Source of the DNA: Tannerellaceae bacterium
GTDB lineage: Bacteria; Bacteroidota; Bacteroidia; Bacteroidales; Tannerellaceae
NCBI GenBank assembly: GCA_021201295.1
Contig: JAJQFE010000044.1
Coordinates: 54,191 to 103,564 of the forward strand
Reading direction: 5' to 3'
Length of the DNA stretch: 49,374 nucleotides
Shown here: piece by piece, positions 17,889 to 27,255 of the stretch
Numbering within the stretch: the first letter of the stretch is position 1
Layout of the letters: every line of letters begins with the position of its first letter
Notes under the pieces: model-generated
What the model saw: only the letters and a program-made list of their open reading frames with translations
Told to the model about the DNA's origin: nothing
The model's database searches: none
Position numbers and translations under genes: made by a program

Positions 17889-17944
17889 CAAAGATACAAT
17901 TTGTAATCAATAGTCCCCTTACTATTGCAAAATTATTACCTTTG
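17889..17944. promoter_or_regulatory. Divergent tatA / fabD promoter region
   Basis: Two exact TAnnTTTG boxes face away from each other: TATCTTTG on the minus strand at 17889-17896 (for tatA) and TACCTTTG on the plus strand at 17937-17944 (for fabD, 42 bases before its ATG). Neither has a well-placed -33 TTTG, so strength is uncertain. Confidence 0.55.
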
Positions 17945-17985
17945 CTGCGTCTTAAAAAACTGAAATTAGAAAAACATTAGAAAAC

Positions 17986-18834
17986 ATGAAAGCGTACGTA
18001 TTTCCCGGTCAGGGAGCCCAGTTTGTAGGTATGGGCAAAAACCTGTATGACAACAATCCGGTAGCCAAAGAATTGTTTGAAAAAGCAAATGATATGCTGG
18101 GCTTCCGCATTACTGACCTGATGTTTGAAGGAACAGACGAAGACCTGAAACAGACAAAAGTCACACAACCTGCTATATTTCTCCATTCTGTCATTCTCGC
18201 GAAGACACTGGGAGCAGATTTCCAGCCGGATATGACTGCAGGACATTCCTTAGGAGAGTTTTCAGCACTGGTAGCGGCAGGGGCTCTTTCTTTTGAAGAT
18301 GGACTTATGTTAGTCTATAAGCGTGCTTTAGCTATGCAGAAAGCCTGTGAAGCAACTCCTTCCACCATGGCGGCTATATTAGGCTTACCGGATGCTACCG
18401 TAGAAGATATCTGCGCGGATATCACGGATGAAGTGGTAGTTCCGGCTAATTATAATTGCCCGGGACAGATTGTGATCTCCGGATCTATTCCAGGCATTGA
18501 CCAGGCTTGTGAAAAATTATTAGCTGCCGGGGCCAAATGGGCTTTAAAACTGAAAGTAGGCGGTGCTTTCCATTCTCCGTTAATGGAACCGGCCCGTGCT
18601 GAACTGGCAGAAGCAATTGAAAACACCCGCTTTAATGCTCCGGTATGTCCTGTGTACCAGAATGTGAATGCCCGGCCGGAAACAGATCCGGAAACGATCA
18701 AATGGAATCTGGTAGTCCAGTTAACGGCACCTGTCCGCTGGACCCAGTCTGTTGAAACTATGATTGCTGACGGAGCTGATCATTTTATTGAATTAGGTCC
18801 GGGTAATGTGCTGCAGAGATTAATAAAAAAGTAA
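17986..18834 (+). CDS. fabD: Malonyl-CoA:ACP transacylase
   Basis: FabD moves malonyl from CoA to acyl carrier protein, the committed feeding step of fatty-acid synthesis. The 282-residue protein has the N-terminal FPGQGAQFVGMG, the nucleophile elbow AGHSLGEFSAL (Ser88), an arginine region following it (VYKRALAMQ), and the catalytic histidine in VGGAFHSPLMEPA. Q-containing LFLHSVI-like motifs complete the acyltransferase fold. It is cytosolic, essential and intact. It is transcribed alone, divergent from tatA, and ends with a strong terminator. Confidence 0.95.
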   Translation: MKAYVFPGQGAQFVGMGKNLYDNNPVAKELFEKANDMLGFRITDLMFEGTDEDLKQTKVTQPAIFLHSVILAKTLGADFQPDMTAGHSLGEFSALVAAGALSFEDGLMLVYKRALAMQKACEATPSTMAAILGLPDATVEDICADITDEVVVPANYNCPGQIVISGSIPGIDQACEKLLAAGAKWALKLKVGGAFHSPLMEPARAELAEAIENTRFNAPVCPVYQNVNARPETDPETIKWNLVVQLTAPVRWTQSVETMIADGADHFIELGPGNVLQRLIKK

Positions 18835-18869
18835 ATAAAGAGGTTGCCACAGAAGGAAAACAATAAAGG

Positions 18870-18910
18870 AACCGCTCCTCCCTGTATAAATCAGAGAGGA
18901 GCGGTTTTTC
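18870..18910 (+). terminator. Terminator of fabD
   Basis: aaccgctcctc pairs with gaggagcggtt (11 bp), followed by a T-run (tttttc). It starts 36 bases after the fabD stop. Confidence 0.9.
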
Positions 18911-18999
18911 TTTATCTTCACTCTTCTTTTATAAAGATATTTTCCCTCGTTTAGTTTATTCCAAACCATGTTTGTTCTATCCGGGGAACAGACCTTCCG

Positions 19000-19874
19000 T
19001 TATGTCCACCCGTATTTATTCAGAAACTCATAATTACGTTTACAGGCGGCGAAACGATCGGCACCGGTTTCCTGTTCTACAACCAAATCTTCCAGATCAG
19101 CCACCTTGGTTAAGGTAAAGAGCTGGTCATAGTCTACATCCCCTATTCCTAATTCCACATCTCCTACGCCACGTTTATGGTCTGTAAGATGCCAGCTACT
19201 AAACCGACCCGGATATTTTTTCACATATGCCACACAATCTGCACCTGCTTCCAGAGCATGTCCCATATCGAGCTGGAAAAACCAGATCGGGCCGGGTTTT
19301 TTGTAATAAATAGTCATAAATCATCACTCCCTCCACTTTGTTAAATTCGGCGGAATGGTTATGGATACCAAACAGGATCCCCTCTTGTTTACAAAGTTCT
19401 CCGACCAGGTTGTAATGTTCAGCCAGTTGTTGCAGTTCAGCCATACTGGTGGTCGGAGGCAGCCAGGATTGAATCGCTCTGGTTGCATTTGCGGCACGTA
19501 ACTCTGCACAAACTGTTTTCCAGAAATCCCATGCTTTATCATTCGTATCAGCAGGCAGAACCGGTGATCCGGTGTGTGTTCCGGAGAGTCTCATTCCATT
19601 ATCCTGTAACATCCGGCTAAACTCAGGCAATATTTTTCCAAAAAATATAGTTCCATCAAAGCCATACGCCTCCACAGAGGTATATTCTATGGTTTGCAAT
19701 TTGTTTATACTCCCCGGAAATCTTTTTCCAGGTCATCTTTAATACTATACAATTGAAGGCCTATCCTCTTTTGATCAGATAAAGCAGGGAAGGCGGAATG
19801 AGGCAGCTCGGATAATCCATAACCCGCCACCACTGTCGCAACACTCTTACGAATAAAATGTCTTCTGTTCATGG
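19000..19874 (-). pseudogene. Tat-exported sugar phosphate isomerase/epimerase, two frameshifts
   Basis: The reading starts at ATG 19874 with MNRRHFIRKSVATVVAGYG, a twin-arginine-type signal, and enters an AP-endonuclease-2-like TIM barrel (IGLQLYSIKDDL, then SVEAYGFDG, FGIHNHSAEF, LDMGHALEAGADC, SWHLTDHKRG), the family of secreted xylose-isomerase-like sugar epimerases. Frame is lost near 19709-19712 (one base missing, where R-G-S-I-N-K-L-Q-T would be expected) and again at a five-base A run at 19277-19281 (one base missing, where LVFFQLDMGH would be expected). Restoring both gives one protein of about 291 residues that ends at 19000. The substrate is unknown. No internal restart would give a whole barrel. 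Confidence 0.8.
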
Positions 19875-20024
19875 TATGCTGATATAAATGAAATAGTATA
19901 TTTTCCGGAGCCTAAGGTAATAAAATACTACTGGATCACCCTTTCTTATCCTATTAATTATAAGATTTCTATTATTTCTTTAGAAAAAGTTGCTGTCACT
20001 GGGCAGCAATACTATATAAAAACC

Positions 20025-20411
20025 TCATTCATTACCGGAAGGTTTCCTGGTAGGAAAAGAAAGGATATGCCAACTCACACCTATACAGATGAATAACAGC
20101 AATATTTTCACCCAAATAACTTCTACCAGAAATAATATGCTACAGAGAATGGATGTCCACATAATGGATAAGGACAATACTTTGGCCCGCAGTGGAATAG
20201 CTTTATCTTCCAGATAACTTTTCATGTAGGATCCAAAATAGCGGTTAGCCATAACTCGGTTATATAACTTTTCGAAACTACGGATATAAAACCAGCAGGT
20301 AAGTAACCAGAAAGGCGTAGTTGGTAATAAAGGAACAAAAATTCCGATAGCACCTAATCCAAGAAAGAAAGAGCCTGCTATGATATATAAAATACGTTTA
20401 GCCTGATTCAT
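20025..20411 (-). CDS. YbaN-type (DUF454) small membrane protein
   Basis: The 128-residue protein matches the DUF454 family: LGAIGIFVPLLPTTPFWLL is the family's signature, followed by CWFYIRSFEKLYNRVM and NRYFGSYMKSYLEDKAIP. Hydrophobic segments lie at residues about 6-38 and 78-118. Its function is unknown; it is an inner-membrane protein. Its ATG overlaps the fmt stop codon by one base (TAATG), so it is translationally coupled to fmt and is the last gene of that unit. Confidence 0.88.
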   Translation of the reverse strand: MNQAKRILYIIAGSFFLGLGAIGIFVPLLPTTPFWLLTCWFYIRSFEKLYNRVMANRYFGSYMKSYLEDKAIPLRAKVLSLSIMWTSILCSILFLVEVIWVKILLLFICIGVSWHILSFPTRKPSGNE

Positions 20412-21385
20412 TATTCAACTTTGTACTTTTCTATTCCCCGGTTCCCATTCAGGAAATCGGTTATATTCATGCGCTTCTTCCCGGCGGGCTGTACTATTTT
20501 CAGCCGTAGGAAACCGTCTGGCACCGCAATGTTCAGATAAGTCTTTTGGTCCGTATGAATAGTCCCTACCGGAAATGTATGAGATTCATACCGTTTTTCA
20601 GACTCATAGATCTTTAAGATGACCCGTTTTCCTTCGGGATAGAGTAATTCTGTCCATGCAGCCGGGTAAGGAGACAATCCCCGGATCAGGTCATATATCT
20701 TTTTCACAGGTTGATTCCAATCGATCCGGCAAGTCTCTTTAAAAATCTTGGGAGCAGCTCTTAATTCTTCTGGATGAGTATAAAATGTTTCCTGAGGAAC
20801 ACCCTCTATCTGACCTGTGAGCAAAAGGTCTACTGTTTCTATGACTAATCCGGCGCCCATTTTCATCAAGGCATCATGCACAATACCGACATTGGCTGTA
20901 TCAGCAATAGGAATTCGTTTCTGCAGAATAATTTTTCCCGTATCAATTTCATGGGTCAGGAAAAATGTAGTAGCTCCGGTTTCTGTCTCCCCATGGATCA
21001 CGGCCCAGTTAATAGGAGCAGCACCCCGGTATTGAGGAAGTAAAGAAGCATGGAGGTTAAATGTTCCCAAACGGGGCATATTCCAGACCACTTCCGGTAG
21101 CATGCGGAAAGCTACTACAATTTGCAGGTCTGCCTGTAAATCCCTCAAGGCTGCCAGAAATTCTTCATCTTTTAATTTTTCAGGCTGTAATACAGGAATA
21201 CCTTTTGAAACTGCATATTGTTTAACCGGGCTGGACTGCAATTCACTCATATGCCGTCCCATAGGCTTATCCGGCATAGTGACTACTCCTACTACCTGAT
21301 AGCCACCTTCCACTAATGCTTTCAAGCTCTCCACCGCAAAATCCGGAGTACCCATGTATACAATTCGCAGGTCTTCTTTTTTCAT
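20411..21385 (-). CDS. fmt: Methionyl-tRNA formyltransferase
   Basis: Fmt transfers a formyl group from 10-formyl-tetrahydrofolate to Met-tRNA, making the initiator tRNA. The 324-residue protein has the N-terminal Rossmann start RIVYMGTPDFAVESLKAL and the catalytic stretch FNLHASLLPQYRGAAPINWA, which holds the family's HxSLLPxxRG. The C-terminal tRNA-binding domain (residues about 210-315; PYPAAWTEL) is complete. It is intact and cytosolic. It is followed by ybaN with a one-base overlap. It lies 100 bases downstream of the ClC gene and may be read from its own promoter, which I could not identify. FolD, encoded about 11 kb away, helps make the formyl donor. Confidence 0.95.
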   Translation of the reverse strand: MKKEDLRIVYMGTPDFAVESLKALVEGGYQVVGVVTMPDKPMGRHMSELQSSPVKQYAVSKGIPVLQPEKLKDEEFLAALRDLQADLQIVVAFRMLPEVVWNMPRLGTFNLHASLLPQYRGAAPINWAVIHGETETGATTFFLTHEIDTGKIILQKRIPIADTANVGIVHDALMKMGAGLVIETVDLLLTGQIEGVPQETFYTHPEELRAAPKIFKETCRIDWNQPVKKIYDLIRGLSPYPAAWTELLYPEGKRVILKIYESEKRYESHTFPVGTIHTDQKTYLNIAVPDGFLRLKIVQPAGKKRMNITDFLNGNRGIEKYKVE

Positions 21386-21484
21386 ATTTGTATTTTTAAA
21401 AAAGGAATTAAAGGAGTCACAGGAGGTAAGGATTTAAGTAGATATTTCTTTTAACTACTTCATTTCCTTGATTTCTTATTGGCC

Positions 21485-23269
21485 TTATTCTCCTGAGAAA
21501 TTCTCCACTAAGACTTCCCGGTAAGAATTAAATATTTTAGATTTCGACATAAAACCAATGTAATGACCCGCTTCGTCTACGACTGGCAGGTTCCACGCTT
21601 TTGTATCATCAAAAATCTGCATGATCTGGTCCATTGGGCTGTTGATGACAACTTTGGCAGGTGCGGAGACCATAAATTTAGACACACGAAAACGCTGGTA
21701 AAGTTCCGGCCGGAACATAATATTTCGGATATTATCCAAAAGTACAACGCCTAACAGAATCCCCTGGCTGTCTACCACCGGAAAGACATTCCTTCCGCAA
21801 CGGGCAATCACTTTCACCATATCTCCCAGGGTCATATCCGGAGATACTGTTTCAAAATCTTTTTCTATTACACTATCCAAACTAAGGAGGGTAAGGACAG
21901 CTTTATCTTTATGATGAGTCAGTAGCTCTCCTTTCTGCGCCAACCGCATGGAATAAATACTATGGGGTTCAAACATCAGGATAGTAATATAGGAACTTAT
22001 GGAAACAATCATCAAAGGAAGAAAAAGGTCATATCCTCCAGTCAGTTCTGCGATCAGGAAAACACCTGTCAAAGGAGCATGCATCACCCCTGCCATCACT
22101 CCTGCCATCCCCATTAAAGCGAAATTCTTTTCTGACAGGTAGGTAGTAAAAGACATATAATTGGATGTATAGGCAAAAACAAAACCGGCGATGCATCCTA
22201 AAAACAAACTGGGAGCAAAGATCCCTCCGGTCCCGCCACTACCGTTGGTAGCACTGGAAGCAAAAACTTTCGTTAGCAGGATCAAAGACAGGAAGATGAC
22301 AATTCCCCAATAAGTACCGCTCATAGTATGGAAAAAACTATGGTCCATAATATGGCTGTATTGCCCGTTTAAAAGAGAACCAATCGTATCATATCCCTCT
22401 CCATATAAAGGAGGGAGCAGGAATATCAGTACACTCAGGATAATGGCTCCGGCGATAAATTTCTTCCGGAAAGTCCCTAATTTCCGGAAACCACCTTCTA
22501 TTTTATTCATTACCCGGGTGAAATAAAGGGAAACTAATCCGCAAAAAATCCCTAAGACAAGTACATAGGGGATTCTCTCCATCTCAAAGACTTCTGTCTG
22601 GGAAAACTTAAACAGGGCTTCCGTACCCGTAAAAATATAAGATACCGTAGCTGCCGTAACAGAGGAGATCAATAAAGGTAATACGGAAGTCATAGTCAGG
22701 TCCAGCATCAGAACTTCTATGACAAACACCAGTCCGGCAATAGGCGCTTTAAAAATACCGGCAATGGCACTGGCAGCCCCACAGCCAACTAACAGCATTA
22801 AGGTTTTTTGTTCCATACGGAACAGGCGGCCCAGGTTAGAGCCTATCGCGGCTCCTGTCAATACAATGGGAGCCTCTGCTCCTACGGATCCCCCAAAACC
22901 AATAGTAACCGAACTGGCCACTAAGGAGCTCCACATATTATGGGCCTTAATACGGCTTTTCCTTTGGGAGATAGCATATAGAATTTTTGTAACCCCGTGA
23001 CTGATATCATCTTTCAGCATATACTTTACAAACAGGCCGGCTAATAAAATACCGATCACCGGATAGAGCAGAAACAGATAATTAGCCCCATCCAAAGACA
23101 GGTTTCCTGTAAGTAAATGCTGAATCAGATGAATAACATTTTTTAACAGGATCGCAGCAGCTGCCGTACATAGTCCTACAATAAAGCTAATGATCAGAAT
23201 AAAATGTTTTTCTTTTATTCTTTTTTCTCTCCAGAGGAGAAACCTATAAAATAAATTTTCTTTTGCCAT
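21485..23269 (-). CDS. ClC-family chloride channel/transporter with CBS pair
   Basis: The 594-residue protein has about ten hydrophobic segments in the first 430 residues and the ClC selectivity motifs: GGSVGAEAPIVLTGAAIG (containing the gating glutamate of GxExP) and GGTGGIFAPSLFLGCIAG. The C-terminal portion has two CBS domains (about residues 450-515 and 520-580; VFPVVDSQGILLGVV and LPVVDEAGHYIGFMS), which usually sense adenine nucleotides. It exchanges or conducts chloride across the inner membrane; whether it is a channel or an antiporter is not clear. It starts 7 bases downstream of the sugar transferase gene, so it is in the same operon. Confidence 0.92.
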   Translation of the reverse strand: MAKENLFYRFLLWREKRIKEKHFILIISFIVGLCTAAAAILLKNVIHLIQHLLTGNLSLDGANYLFLLYPVIGILLAGLFVKYMLKDDISHGVTKILYAISQRKSRIKAHNMWSSLVASSVTIGFGGSVGAEAPIVLTGAAIGSNLGRLFRMEQKTLMLLVGCGAASAIAGIFKAPIAGLVFVIEVLMLDLTMTSVLPLLISSVTAATVSYIFTGTEALFKFSQTEVFEMERIPYVLVLGIFCGLVSLYFTRVMNKIEGGFRKLGTFRKKFIAGAIILSVLIFLLPPLYGEGYDTIGSLLNGQYSHIMDHSFFHTMSGTYWGIVIFLSLILLTKVFASSATNGSGGTGGIFAPSLFLGCIAGFVFAYTSNYMSFTTYLSEKNFALMGMAGVMAGVMHAPLTGVFLIAELTGGYDLFLPLMIVSISSYITILMFEPHSIYSMRLAQKGELLTHHKDKAVLTLLSLDSVIEKDFETVSPDMTLGDMVKVIARCGRNVFPVVDSQGILLGVVLLDNIRNIMFRPELYQRFRVSKFMVSAPAKVVINSPMDQIMQIFDDTKAWNLPVVDEAGHYIGFMSKSKIFNSYREVLVENFSGE

Positions 23270-23276
23270 TTTTCAT

Positions 23277-24680
23277 TTAAATACCTTTACCTGTCAGTAC
23301 CGTTTGAATCGTAAATACCAGAATTTTCAAATCCAGCAATAAAGACATATTCTCATAATATAACATGTCATATTCGAGACGTTTAACCATTTCTTCCACA
23401 TTTCCTGCATAGCCATATTTAACCATTCCTAAAGAGGTAATTCCTGGCCGAACATTATGAAGCAGATAATAATAAGGTGCTTTTTTTACAATTTGATCTA
23501 TATAATATTTTCTTTCCGGACGAGGTCCCACAATAGCCATATCGCCCTTTAATACATTCCAAAACTGAGGCAATTCATCCAGCCGGTATTTTCGCATGAT
23601 ACGTCCGAAAGGAGTAATCCGGGGATCATTCTCACTGGATAACATGGGGGTATCTTTTTCCGCATCTACATACATGGTTCTGAACTTATAAATAAAAAAA
23701 GGTTTGCCCAAATACCCGATACGTTCCTGTTTAAATAATACCGGCCCGGGAGAGTCTTTTTTTATCCGCACAACCACATATATAAACAGTGGGGATAACC
23801 CGGCCATTATTAACAGGGACAAAATCTTATCCAAAAAAACTTTCAGGTTTTTTCCTGCCTCTGAAAAATTATTATCGGTCAGGTCTATCAGTGGAATACC
23901 GTACATATTGTTTATTTTCACCCGTGAGAAAAGAAGCATTTTATCTACACACAGTACTTTTATGGGTCGCTTGTAGGGATACAAAGTATATAAAATAGAT
24001 AACACTTGCTGACTTTCTGCCGATTCTATGGCCACTATTAATTCGTCGACCTGCTCTGTTTCCATAATATCCGGCAGGTCTGCTAAATAGCCCCGTATTA
24101 AACGCTCTTCCACCTGCCTGTCCCCTTGTTTATCTTCAGAAATAAAACCGGTAACCTGATAACCTAACTGAAACAGATTCTCTGCTACCAGCCGGGCTTT
24201 TTTCCCTGTTCCTATAATCAGTACATGCATCACCCATTTACGTTCCTTTATTTTTCGGATCCCTGCCTGGGTAATGATCAGCCGGGACAAATAGGTACAG
24301 ATAAACTGTAAGAGTAATAAGGAAAAATACAATTCATAATAAACGTAAATGGAATGTGAAATATCATTCAGAACAATAATAAAAAATAACAGAGTGACTC
24401 CTATCCATACCGTAGAAAGGGTTAGAAAAAATTCCGCTATACGGGATTTGCTAAAAGGTTTATTATAATATCCTGAAAAATAATACAACACGATCCAGAA
24501 ACCAGGAATCAGGATCTGGCCCTCCCAGACCTTGGTATGAGATAAATAAGAGGATACAGATTCAAATCCCAGATGAGAAGCCACTTCATGATAACGCAGT
24601 AAATTAAACAATATCCAGACAACCGAAGCCAACAGGAAATCCGCAAGTATATATTTGGCAGTCTGTATTGTTTTTTTCAT
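23277..24680 (-). CDS. Exopolysaccharide/capsule initiating sugar transferase (WbaP/WcaJ type)
   Basis: This 467-residue polyprenol-phosphate hexose-1-phosphate transferase would start surface polysaccharide repeats. The N-terminus has four to five hydrophobic segments (to about residue 130). A middle CoA-binding-like Rossmann domain follows (VLIIGTGKKARLVAENLFQL). After another membrane segment (LLIMAGLSPLFIYVVV) comes the bacterial sugar transferase catalytic domain with FKQERIGYLGKPFFIYKFRT, YRLDELPQFWNVLKGDMA and GPRPERKYYID. It is complete. No glycosyltransferase cluster adjoins it; it sits between tsaC and the ClC gene in a housekeeping unit, so it is probably an ancestral gene outside any capsule locus. 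Confidence 0.92.
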   Translation of the reverse strand: MKKTIQTAKYILADFLLASVVWILFNLLRYHEVASHLGFESVSSYLSHTKVWEGQILIPGFWIVLYYFSGYYNKPFSKSRIAEFFLTLSTVWIGVTLLFFIIVLNDISHSIYVYYELYFSLLLLQFICTYLSRLIITQAGIRKIKERKWVMHVLIIGTGKKARLVAENLFQLGYQVTGFISEDKQGDRQVEERLIRGYLADLPDIMETEQVDELIVAIESAESQQVLSILYTLYPYKRPIKVLCVDKMLLFSRVKINNMYGIPLIDLTDNNFSEAGKNLKVFLDKILSLLIMAGLSPLFIYVVVRIKKDSPGPVLFKQERIGYLGKPFFIYKFRTMYVDAEKDTPMLSSENDPRITPFGRIMRKYRLDELPQFWNVLKGDMAIVGPRPERKYYIDQIVKKAPYYYLLHNVRPGITSLGMVKYGYAGNVEEMVKRLEYDMLYYENMSLLLDLKILVFTIQTVLTGKGI

Positions 24681-24681
24681 T

Positions 24682-25242
24682 TTATCTGATTACCTCAAAA
24701 ACACCTCCTGCACCTAACTTAATAATGCCGGAGGGGTGTAATTTATGCATATCATCCTGACGATAATTCACAATAAAATCAACACTTCCCTTTATTTCAT
24801 CGGATATATCCGGAAAGTTAGCCGGAGCCGGTTGGCCACTAATATTGGCAGAAGTGGAAACCAGAGGTTTACGGAACCGTTCGCATAATTTACGGGAAAA
24901 CTCTTCCTGAGTGATACGGATCCCTACACTTCCATCCTCTCCTAATAGATTAGGAGCCAAATTTTTACCTTGTGAATAAATGATAGTTAACGGTTTATCT
25001 GCTAATTCGATCAGATCCCATGCAATTTCAGGAACCTCTTCCACATATCTCTCCAGTTTAGCCGTACTATCCAGCAGAACAAGCATTGCCTTATTGTCAA
25101 TTCTTTGTTTAAGAGTATATACTTTCTGTACGACATCTTCCCGGGTAGCGTCACATCCGATACCCCAGATCGTATCAGTCGGGTAAAGAATAATTCCTCC
25201 CACCTGGAGCACTTCACACGCTTTTTTTATCTCGTCTGTCAT
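24682..25242 (-). CDS. tsaC: L-threonylcarbamoyladenylate synthase
   Basis: The 186-residue YrdC/Sua5-family enzyme makes threonylcarbamoyl-AMP from threonine, bicarbonate and ATP for the t6A base of tRNAs. The conserved N-terminal core GGIILYPTDTIWGIGCDA and the KQR motif (YTLKQRIDNKAM) are followed by FRKPLVSTSANISGQPAP, a hallmark of the family. There is no extra Sua5 C-terminal domain, so TsaC is the better name. It heads the unit tsaC, sugar transferase, ClC (gaps 1 and 7 bases). A -7 box TACCTTTG on the minus strand lies at 25265-25272. Confidence 0.93.
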   Translation of the reverse strand: MTDEIKKACEVLQVGGIILYPTDTIWGIGCDATREDVVQKVYTLKQRIDNKAMLVLLDSTAKLERYVEEVPEIAWDLIELADKPLTIIYSQGKNLAPNLLGEDGSVGIRITQEEFSRKLCERFRKPLVSTSANISGQPAPANFPDISDEIKGSVDFIVNYRQDDMHKLHPSGIIKLGAGGVFEVIR

Positions 25243-25264
25243 TGTATTTTAAGATAGATACAGG

Positions 25265-25272
25265 CAAAGGTA
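25265..25272 (-). promoter_or_regulatory. -7 box of the tsaC unit
   Basis: The minus strand reads TACCTTTG, an exact TAnnTTTG, 22 bases before the tsaC ATG. The nearest TTTG upstream is 24 bases away, rather far for a -33 element. Confidence 0.5.
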
Positions 25273-25521
25273 CAAAGGATTCTGTGATTAATAAAACAAA
25301 TAGGTGAATTTCATAAGGCTAAGAGAAGGAAGCTAAAAAACAAAAATTAAAAAAAAGAACAAAACTATCTTTATGTTAAAAAGTGGAACATTGCGTCTTT
25401 TTATTTATATAAAATTTATAACTTTACAGATTGAATATATCATCTTTATTGATATATTCTTATACAGGTATTTTTCAGGAAAATACCTCCGTGAGAAGAA
25501 AAAAAGAAAAAATAATATATA

Positions 25522-27246
25522 ATGACTAACAGATGGAATTTTCGAACCACTACTACAGAAGAATTACATAAAAGAGATGAACTGGTAGCAGCTTTAGGAA
25601 TCACTCCGATTGTCTGTTTACTATTGGTTCAACGTGGAATTACTTCTGTCGAAGAAGTAAAGAAATTCTTTAAACCTAATTTAAATGACCTGCATGATCC
25701 GTTCCTTATGCCGGATATGGATAAAGCAGTTAAACGCTTAAACAAAGCTTTAGGGAATAAAGAAAAGATTTTGGTGTATGGGGATTACGACGTAGATGGA
25801 ACCACTGCGGTTTCATTGGTATACAAATATTTACGTCCTTATTCATCTTCTCTGGATTACTACATTCCGGATCGATATGATGAAGGATATGGAATTTCTT
25901 ACAAAGGAATTAATTATGCAGCGGAGAATGATGTAAAATTGATCATCTCTTTAGATTGTGGGATCAAAGCGATCGAGAAAATTAAATATGCCAAGCAAAA
26001 AGGAATTGATTTCATCATTTGTGATCATCACGTGCCGGATGATGTCTTACCGGATGCTGTGGCAGTATTAGATGCCAAACGGACTGATTCGATCTATCCC
26101 TATGAATATCTTTCCGGGTGTGGTGTAGGTTTTAAATTTATGCAGGCTTTTGCCCAAAGTAATGGGTTTCCTTTTTCAGAACTGGAAAAGCTGTTAGATC
26201 TGACAGCTGTAAGTATCGCCTCAGATATTGTACCTATTACAGGAGAGAACCGCATTCTTGCCTATTATGGTTTAAAACAGTTAAATATGAATCCCAGTCT
26301 CGGATTAAAAGGGATTATTGATATTTGCGGTCTGGCAGGAAAAGAAATCACAATCAGTGATATTGTATTTAAAATAGGTCCCCGCATCAATGCTTCAGGC
26401 CGTATGATGAATGGCAAGGAGGCTGTAGAGCTTTTGTTAGCCAAAGATAGTGAAATAGCGCGTGAAAAAAGTGAGAATATCAATCAATATAATGATGAAC
26501 GCCGGGAATTAGACAAAAGAATAACTGATGAGGCCAATGCAATTATTGACCAGTTCAGCAATATGGAAGACCGAAAAGCCATCATTGTATACGATCAGAG
26601 CTGGCATAAAGGTGTGATTGGTATAGTAGCATCCCGGTTAACAGAAAAATATCATCGTCCGGCTGTGGTATTAACCAAATCATCTGAACTTATTACCGGA
26701 TCCGCGCGTTCAGTTACCGGTTTTGATATCTATAAAGCCATTGAGAGTTGCCGGGATCTGTTAGAAAATTTCGGAGGTCATACGTATGCTGCCGGTCTTT
26801 CGCTATGGGAAGAAAACCTGGAGGCATTTACCAAACGATTCCTGGAGCTGGCGGGAGAAGAAATCATAGCTGAGCAAATGACCCCACAGATTGATGTGGA
26901 CAGTATTCTGGAGCTAAAGGATATTACTCCTAAATTAATGAATGAACTGAAACTAATGAACCCATTCGGTCCGAATAACCATAAACCAATCTTTGCCAGC
27001 TTAGGAGTAAAAGATTATGGGACCAGTAAACTGGTAGGAAAAGAGCTGGAACATATTAAACTGGAATTGATAGATAGTAGTTCCAAAACTCCTATGCATG
27101 CCATTGCATTTGGTATGCATCCTCATAGTGAACAGATTAAAACCATGACTCCCTTTGACATCTGTTATACTATTGAAGAGAATACTTATAACGGGAATAC
27201 GTCTATTCAATTGATGATTAAAGATATAAAAACAGAAGACACTTGA
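25522..27246 (+). CDS. recJ: Single-stranded-DNA-specific exonuclease RecJ
   Basis: RecJ degrades single-stranded DNA 5' to 3' in recombination and mismatch repair. The 574-residue protein shows the DHH phosphoesterase motifs: motif I VYGDYDVDGTTAVSLVY (near residue 90), motif II LDCGIKAIEK, and motif III FIICDHHVPDD, the DHH itself. The DHHA1 domain has IVASRLTEKYHRPAVVL, TGSARSV and FGGHTYAAG, and the C-terminal OB-like domain completes the length. It is followed at 9 bases by recQ on the same strand, an operon that pairs a 3'-5' helicase with the nuclease it feeds. A 9-bp inverted repeat (aggtatttt / aaaatacct) lies in the leader at about 25468-25490. Confidence 0.95.
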   Translation: MTNRWNFRTTTTEELHKRDELVAALGITPIVCLLLVQRGITSVEEVKKFFKPNLNDLHDPFLMPDMDKAVKRLNKALGNKEKILVYGDYDVDGTTAVSLVYKYLRPYSSSLDYYIPDRYDEGYGISYKGINYAAENDVKLIISLDCGIKAIEKIKYAKQKGIDFIICDHHVPDDVLPDAVAVLDAKRTDSIYPYEYLSGCGVGFKFMQAFAQSNGFPFSELEKLLDLTAVSIASDIVPITGENRILAYYGLKQLNMNPSLGLKGIIDICGLAGKEITISDIVFKIGPRINASGRMMNGKEAVELLLAKDSEIAREKSENINQYNDERRELDKRITDEANAIIDQFSNMEDRKAIIVYDQSWHKGVIGIVASRLTEKYHRPAVVLTKSSELITGSARSVTGFDIYKAIESCRDLLENFGGHTYAAGLSLWEENLEAFTKRFLELAGEEIIAEQMTPQIDVDSILELKDITPKLMNELKLMNPFGPNNHKPIFASLGVKDYGTSKLVGKELEHIKLELIDSSSKTPMHAIAFGMHPHSEQIKTMTPFDICYTIEENTYNGNTSIQLMIKDIKTEDT

Positions 27247-27255
27247 AGAGCACCT

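Noticed and set aside
23277-24680. Part of a capsule gene cluster
   Set aside because: No other glycosyltransferase, flippase or polymerase gene is nearby; its neighbours are tsaC and a ClC gene.
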